From Liquidambar formosana (taxonomy: Eukaryota > Streptophyta > Magnoliopsida > Saxifragales > Altingiaceae), in contig CM077824.1 in assembly GCA_039720395.1 (NCBI GenBank), positions 16,248,046 to 16,312,045 of the forward strand: a DNA stretch of 64,000 nt, written 5' to 3'. The position numbers and the translations under genes were made by a program. The notes below the pieces were generated by a model that saw nothing but the letters and a program-made list of their open reading frames with translations, did no database searches and was not told the DNA's origin. Positions 57,861-64,000 of this stretch are shown piece by piece. The first letter of the stretch is position 1. The number at the start of each line of letters is the position of its first letter.

Positions 57861-58400
57861 TCACTCCTTCCAACCTTATCCAGCGAGCATGAATTCAAAT
57901 CCATTCCCAATCTCACTCGCCATGCATTAAGGAATCTTGATCATCTCTCACGGAGTGCGCTGGGTCAGTGGGAAGAAAGGCTTTACTAGGGCATCTGAAG
58001 ATTCGAGTTCCTTCGATATCTAAAATTCAAGAGGGACTTCTAGAAACAAAGTCTGTTTACCACAGAAGCATGGTTCATGACCCGAATTAGGTCAAGCAGT
58101 AGCAACATTGAACTGTACATGTTGCACTGTACCAACCGCCACGCAAGAAATAAAGAATTATTATGTTCAGCACTTGCATATCCATCTTTTAGTGAATTAA
58201 GTTTAGAGTGCTTAAAACTAGCCATGGAACAATACATCTGAGTTGATATAGGGTTGGGGAATCGAATTATTATGTTCTATAGAGATTTTTAAAAATAAAA
58301 TTATTACTTTCTAAAGATACTATCATCTAAGGGTGTGGTTTTTCTCTTCCTTGATATTTTTTTTCTCATTGGGTATGCCTTTACATCACTGTTTTTGCTA
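57861..58400. other. intergenic, no gene recognised
   Basis: No domain, terminal repeat or RNA gene recognised. Confidence 0.5.
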
Positions 58401-58403
58401 AAG

Positions 58404-58545
58404 GAGCCTTGGCTCAGTTGGCGTCACGGTGGTGATGGTTCTGCGTAGGTTTATGGCTCGACTCACCAAGAAGTTGTTCTGGGCATGTAATTAAGACTTT
58501 CCAGATCCAGCAAGGTCGATAGATATTAACTAATACTCTGTAATA
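58404..58545 (+). mobile_element. SINE-like sequence
   Basis: Plus strand: A-box-like TGGCTCAGTTGGCGTC and B-box-like TGGCTCGACTCACC at tRNA-like spacing. No A tail or duplication is seen, so it is an old or partial copy. Confidence 0.55.
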
Positions 58546-59310
58546 GATATTAAAATTGATGGAAAAAGAGGGCTGATAATTCAAGAGCATGACATCATCT
58601 CGATGAAACCTTCACTCAAATGATGACCTCAAAACATGCACGGGCTATGGGCAAAAAGTCATGCGTCCAACAATAAAGTTCTTCTAGATGTTAGACATTT
58701 AAACCATGTTAATTATGAATTTGCAGGATTCCTCCATAGAGCTCAGGTAATTGACTAGGTTTTGGTCAAAAAGGAAAACAAAGGAAAGAAAGATCTTGCT
58801 CATATACAAGTCAACTCTAAAATTCATAGGTACAAATGAACACCCACCAAGCTTCTTTTCAACACAATAATATCAAAAGTCATACAACCTAAACAATTAT
58901 TGCACCAGGGATTGTGACAGATAGGGTGAAAAATTAAGTAAATAAATAACAACCAAAATTTAGACAAGCAACTCTGGAAAATCTAGGACTGAACCTGAAA
59001 ATCAAACCACCAAAATAATGCATAGAACTCAAGTATGTTTATGGATTGTCAAAAAACTATTTCAGAAAGAGGGTTTCTTTTATATTTAGGAAAATGAGGA
59101 GTCTAAAGATGTAGACACCACAAAATACAAGACAAATGGTGTTTGTCCTCTATACTAAATATTGTTAAAAATACAAGACAAATGAGATCCACATATGATA
59201 GCTGCACCTGGAATGTCAAAACCTTATGACATGATTTGGAAACCAAGCTACCTCAACTTCTTATATATAAAATTTAAATAAAAACAAAAACAAAAAACAA
59301 AAAACACACA
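58546..59310. other. intergenic, no gene recognised
   Basis: AT-rich; no domain-bearing frame or terminal repeats seen. Confidence 0.5.
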
Positions 59311-59311
59311 C

Positions 59312-59585
59312 AATGTACAACACAAAATCATAGTAAAACTTGCAAAACAGTTTCCAATCCCCTTGATAAATGATGGCTACTATCGTATGGAAAACTTACA
59401 AATGCAAGCAAAGAGAGCTATTCACTTGACAGATAAACCAACTAATAATAATAAAAAGATGTACAACATGAAATCTAAGTAAAACTTGCATAACAGCTAT
59501 CCCCTTGATAATGAAGGCTACTATCGTATGGCAAACAAAAAACTGCAAGCAAATAGAGCCATTCACTTGAAAGATAAACAAAATT
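59312..59585. repeat. tandem duplication, about 145-bp period
   Basis: Two copies share gtacaaca, agtaaaacttgca, 'ccccttgataa', 'ggctactatcgtatgg' and 'gccattcacttga'-like motifs (first from about 59,315, second from about 59,460). Confidence 0.8.
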
Positions 59586-59849
59586 CACATGAAAGCACTA
59601 GCAACAGAAGTCAATAGGTTTTACTCAAAGAAAATGTAATACCGCATGTCAGTTGTGCAGATCCAGTTCCTGTTGCGTTTTGTAACACCAAAAGGACAAG
59701 AAAATGATATAAGATGGCCCAAATTTACATTTTTTCTTTAAAATAAATAACTATATTTTAAATTTTAAGTAGAAGAAGAAAAGAGGCCATTGGATTCATA
59801 AATAGTGTAGGGAAATTTAGAAAGTGTTCTATTTAGAAGATTACTCTCA

Positions 59850-60240
59850 AGTCTCAACTTAACAAAACTTCAATTCCACCAACAAGGTGAGCTACTTGAA
59901 CCCTTTTACGCCATTTAGTTCCATCAAGGGCTGTACCCTTTGTTAAATCCTTAGCACACATGTCCTTTCTCCCTAACTCTAACCACACTATTTTGGGTTT
60001 TTCTCTTGTCCTTTTGAGGCCTTTGAGTTGAAGTTACCTTCAATACAGGGTGCATTTCTAGGTCTTTGTTGCACATGACCAAAACACATTAAAAGATTTT
60101 TCCCCATCTTGTCCTCAATTGGTACCACTCCTACCTTCTTACAAATACACCCATTTCCTTTTTCCCTTCTTTTTATTATCTGTCCTCATATTTATGGTCA
60201 TCCATCTTAACATCCTCATTCTACTGCACTCATTTTTTTG
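59850..60240 (-). mobile_element. RTE-clade LINE fragment
   Basis: Minus-strand frames give the same C-terminal RTE segment as at 48,430-49,210 (MRMLRWM, GRSGT, and a shifted region equivalent to RPRNAP), with many stops. DNA similarity between the two fragments is visible throughout. Confidence 0.8.
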
Positions 60241-60775
60241 AACAAGTTGATCACCACCTAGAGTCAGAACAACCACGTAACAACAGTTGGTAAAGTCTCA
60301 ACCAATGAATTTGAAAAAATTACTCAACTACAAATACTTCAGCTTCCATATAAAAAGTAATAAATAAAATTGCTATGAAGGGGAAAAAAATTCCTACGTG
60401 GATATCAATTTTGACCCCCAACTTAGTATGTAACATGGATTTCTTATTTGACTAAACTAAAATCTCTAAAACCTTCTAGAACAGAAACATGTCTAACTAT
60501 AGTTTTATATTGGACCAATAAAGACTTTTTTACAACCAAGGAGAAATTCTTCCACTTAAATTACCCACGTAACATTTTTTAATTCTAACTCCAAGTTCTA
60601 AATAAAAAAAGGAACCTAAAAAAATACTCCAAAAGACTTTGCCTAATAAACACACCTAAAGGAGTTACTCCTAAGGGAAAATAACATACACAATAAATTT
60701 TGGAAAAAAATAAACAAAAAGATAAGTAATCAGGAATTTGTGAGACAAAACCATATCCCATGGTTAATTAAAGCG
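60241..60775. other. intergenic, no gene recognised
   Basis: AT-rich; no gene or element boundary recognised. Confidence 0.5.
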
Positions 60776-60975
60776 CTGTAAGCTAAGGGTGGGGCTTTTG
60801 ATCCTCATTCTTTGAGTCATAAAACTTATAATAAAGCCATTCACACCATTCAGTCTTAGTTGGAAAAAACTTGACCACTAGTGCCTTTTCATTCAATGAT
60901 AAGATTTGAACCCCTGAACACCCCCACCCAACCCTTTAGATAACTGCTTGCACCAATGTGCTACAACAGCTTTGG
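60776..60975 (-). mobile_element. SINE-like sequence
   Basis: Minus strand: A-box-like TGTAGCACATTGGTGCAAG and B-box GGGGTTCAAATCTTATC, with spacing a little long for a tRNA. The tail is unclear. Confidence 0.55.
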
Positions 60976-61079
60976 CAACTCAACCTCCAAGTTTAAAGTG
61001 CAAGATTGATAGAATGAAAGTGCAGCCTTTCAAACAAATCAACTGAAATTTCACAAAATTATCCCATTCGTCATTACTT

Positions 61080-61345
61080 AGTGGCCAAGTCATCTAGATA
61101 AATCGTTAGATGTTCGAAGATGCCATTTCTGGATATCAGTCCAAGACTTTAGTTCAAGTCTCCTCAGTAGCCTTAACACTACTTCACTGGGTGAAGTGAG
61201 GACACTACCGCAGTTAAGTCTCAGTTGAGTCTTCTATATAAACTGTTAAATGTTCGAAGATGCCATTCTTGGATGTCAGTCCAAGACTTTAGTTCATGTC
61301 TCCTCAGGAGCCTTAACACTGCTTCACTGGGTGGGGTTGGGACAG
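61080..61345. repeat. tandem duplication, about 133-bp unit
   Basis: Two adjacent copies share 'gttcgaagatgccatt', 'cagtccaagactttagttca' and 'ccttaacact.cttcactggg' with few differences. Confidence 0.85.
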
Positions 61346-61940
61346 GTAGCATCCCCCAGTCCTTTTATCTCTTACCACAAATAGGATTTAACTACCGTCT
61401 ATTGGCAAAAAATCACACACAACATCAGTTTTCAAGATATCTGCTCAACAAAATCTTCCATGTTCCTTTAATGTGCTATTCAAAGGAACTATAAGGGGGA
61501 TGTCTTTAATGGATTTATCACTGGTGGGGTTTCAATTAAAACCCTCCGTCTTTCTGTATGCTTGTCTGTTTCCCCTGTATACTCTGTATATGTTAAATTG
61601 TCATTAACAAAAGTATTATGATTGTCTATTAAATAAAAATAATAAATTAATAATATTGATTACCAGAGTCAAGGCGCACTCAACCCATGCTAACTAGTAC
61701 AAACGTGCATACTTCTCCAATTTGCATCCTAACTAATGAATAGTCGTTTGACAATTATGATGCATCTCCTAAAGAAAACCAGAATGTCGAAGATATTTGA
61801 ACATCATGAATCCTTTTTGTTACTCCCCTCCAATATGGCCAACATAGGTGGCATAGACAATGTCTTCTGTGCATGTTATCTGAATTATACGATGATCTTC
61901 CTCTAACTGCTCCTCCACTTGTTCTATATTATCATTCTCT
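61346..61940. other. intergenic, no gene recognised
   Basis: The T/C-rich stretch near 61,540-61,610 could be an old LINE 3' UTR, but nothing decisive is seen. Confidence 0.45.
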
Positions 61941-61942
61941 TC

Positions 61943-62140
61943 TATTTTTTTGATAACGAGGAAACCCTTCGGGCAAACCCCAGGCCCATATAAGACCCCA
62001 CAACCCATATGGACCAAGTAAGTCCAAGGCCCATGAGAACCATGAAACCTTGTATGGGTAGCCCCAAGGATTTTAGCAAGAGCAGAACTCAGGACCTCCG
62101 CTTCATGAGGAGGAATCCCTTGGGGTTCAGAATTCTCTTC
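61943..62140 (-). mobile_element. SINE, Au-like 3' end
   Basis: The minus strand ends CTCGTTATCAAAAAAATAG, like the tail of several plant SINE families. Upstream it has a B-box-like GAGGTCCTGAGTTCTGC. The body contains gggcctggggtttgcccg-like sequence. Confidence 0.6.
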
Positions 62141-63500
62141 TCTTTAGCTTCTGACATTTCAGGATCATACAATATTATACATCATGCAAGCATGTGTGCA
62201 CACTGATATTATGTTATTTAAAATACCTCAATCTGAAACCGAAATTGATCTAGGATATCTAGATTTTGCAGTTCTATTCAAGAAATTTAAGCGAACTCAG
62301 AATCAAATCTAATATAAGATAGTATTAAAACTTTTAGGGCAAAAACAAAATTTTAAATCTTATGTTACATGTTATCTGGTTTCTAAAAAAGGAAACAAAA
62401 AATGAAAAGACTCAACTCAATTAACCAAGTAATTGTACTAAAGGTTCAAAAGAGTGCAAATTCAGTTTTCTTGGGTCCTAAGCAATGAATATCTAAGATC
62501 CAAATTTTTACTCTCTATTCTTTTCAACCTTTTCTGAGTAACCAAGATCTATACACCATATACTCTGCTTTAGTTGTACATAAGAGTATAAGACCTTGTG
62601 ATCCAAAACAATCACTCTAAAGTTCTACATTCAAACAAGAAATTCAGAAACTCCCTGACCTTGCAACCACGTGTGTAAATCACTAACAACAGCAGACACT
62701 AGAGTACCTCACTACCTCCTATATATGCCAAGCCAATTCATCCAAAACCAACACAAGATGATGAGCAAAATGGATCTCGCCCTAGGGGCAGGAGGGGGGA
62801 ATCACTAGGACTATACCAGGTCCATAGTTCAACATAAAAATAACTAAAAAATTCTAAACAGTAAAAAATTACAACCATAAATAGATACACAAAGAAAATG
62901 GACTTGGAAAAGACATCGGAAAAAACTAGGAAAAATATCATCTGATATTACTAATCTGATAAAAAGGTTTGCACTATATTCAACCACAGTGAAATTCCTT
63001 ACTCATTACCCAAGAAACAGTTGCCTAGAGAAATTTTTTCTTATAATAGGGTCATCTTATACACATGTAGTCCAAAAAGTCAAAAATCCTCCGTAAGTAG
63101 CAACTTTTTCAATTATATATTCAAGAAAAACATGACAAAAATTTATGCATCAAATCTCCAATAGTATGGCATCTCCTAACATGGAAAATGAAGATATATC
63201 CTAAAATGGGAAAGTAAATAGAATGAAAAGCTTCAGCATAAAGTAAAGTTTCTAGTATATATATCAAAAGAAGGAAAGGTAGATGAACAAAGGCACAAAC
63301 CCTCTGACCTTTATCAAATAAATACAAAATTAATGAACATAGGTAATCTCTCGCAACATCAGAGACATATGAGCATGCATCTGGTGTGCACCACAACAAT
63401 GAGCTCCAATGAGGAAAACTACATGGCCAAAATAATCATACCTCTACTTTGTTAATATACAACAAGCCATCAGGTCAAGTGCTGTGAGAATCAAACAACA
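62141..63500. other. 3' flank and probable 3' UTR of HSFA5
   Basis: Immediately downstream of the HSFA5 stop. No further gene is seen. I could not place the poly(A) site. Confidence 0.45.
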
Positions 63501-64000
63501 TTATGTTCTTTCAGCTGGAGTAAGGTGCCCCATCTGTTCTGTAAGGTTATCTACATTATTCATTTTCCACCAAGATTTTTTGGGATCAGCTGCCGGCTTC
63601 TTATCAATCTTTCTGCCATCAAAATCCCTTCTTTCTGACTGGACTTCCTGTGTTTCAGCTGAACCAGGAGTCTCTGTCAGGAACTGTTCCCAAAAGACAT
63701 CATTCACCCCAGTGGCCACAGCAGGAATGGTTATCCCTGGTACCCGTTCTTTGGAGGCCTCAATTCCAGGAGCATTAGCAGGTTTTGAATTTACATCTAT
63801 CCCTGAAGATTTAGGCCGACTATCTATATTGAGATAAATTGAACAATTAGCAGGACTGTCCACATGACTCGTAGACCCAACCAATTCCAGAGATGAATGA
63901 TTATCCCTTGAATGAGTTGGAGATGCATGGAATGTAGGTGAGCAAGGTTCGACATTTGTTTCAGGGTCTCCAGATGATTCATGCATTTCTGTAAGAACAA
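63501..64000 (-). CDS. HSFA5: heat stress transcription factor A-5, C-terminal part
   Basis: The open frame runs from the window edge to TAA at 63,501-63,503, giving over 160 C-terminal residues of a plant class A heat-shock factor that activates or modulates heat-stress promoters in the nucleus. Counting from the internal methionine at 63,986, an AHA activation motif lies at about 94-106 (GVNDVFWEQFLTE). A C-terminal nuclear export signal lies at about 144-156 (NVDNLTEQMGHLT). A basic stretch, KKPAADPKKSWWK, sits between. This pairing is typical of HsfA4/A5, and the NES wording favours A5. The DNA-binding and oligomerisation domains would lie upstream, beyond 64,000, so the start is not in the window. 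The frame continues past the methionine to the edge, or a splice acceptor (ttacag) lies just before it. Confidence 0.85.
   Translation of the reverse strand, partial: VLTEMHESSGDPETNVEPCSPTFHASPTHSRDNHSSLELVGSTSHVDSPANCSIYLNIDSRPKSSGIDVNSKPANAPGIEASKERVPGITIPAVATGVNDVFWEQFLTETPGSAETQEVQSERRDFDGRKIDKKPAADPKKSWWKMNNVDNLTEQMGHLTPAERT

Overview
This is an AT-rich eukaryotic nuclear window from a flowering plant, most likely a woody eudicot. The evidence is split genes with GT-AG introns, a plant-only G-type lectin receptor kinase, a plant class A heat-stress factor, plant L1 and RTE LINEs, tRNA-derived SINEs, TRIMs, MULE, hAT, Harbinger and Helitron elements. I could not identify the species. There are no bacterial features, CRISPR arrays, rRNA genes or free-standing tRNA genes.

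Layout. From 0 to 24.5 kb lies a decaying tandem cluster of SD2-5-like G-type lectin receptor kinases on the minus strand. It holds one intact intronless gene (19,545-22,118), one pseudogene with many frameshifts (about 7,329-9,784), a relic lectin-domain fragment (about 24,131-24,258), and several orphaned flanking segments that mark lost copies. The spaces between are filled with mobile elements: a hAT MITE with an 8-bp target duplication, a TRIM, foldback MITEs, a 1.3-kb MULE with long TIRs and a 9-bp duplication, two LINE 3' ends joined head to head, and a Harbinger MITE flanked by TTA.

From 26.0 to 32.3 kb lies a complete L1-type LINE bounded by 11-bp target duplications. It carries only a few inactivating lesions.

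From 33.0 to about 52.5 kb one gene dominates, on the minus strand. It encodes a probable sugar-phosphate/phosphate translocator of the At1g06470 type. I reconstructed 11 coding exons, including a 13-nt microexon, spread over 18.3 kb because its introns are packed with LINE, LTR, hAT, MULE and SINE sequence. Intron 5 also holds an antisense FAR1-type gene fragment. Coding exon 10 has one base too many, so as written the frame shifts and the last membrane helix is lost.

From 52.5 to 63.5 kb I see no genes, but many transposons: a Helitron, several SINEs, a TRIM array, an RTE LINE fragment and tandem duplications. The window ends inside the last exon of a gene for heat stress transcription factor A-5 (minus strand, 63,501 to beyond 64,000).

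I found no evidence of a new multi-gene system. The most useful leads are the translocator frameshift and microexon, the TRIM arrays, the MULE with host-like cargo, and the nested insertions.
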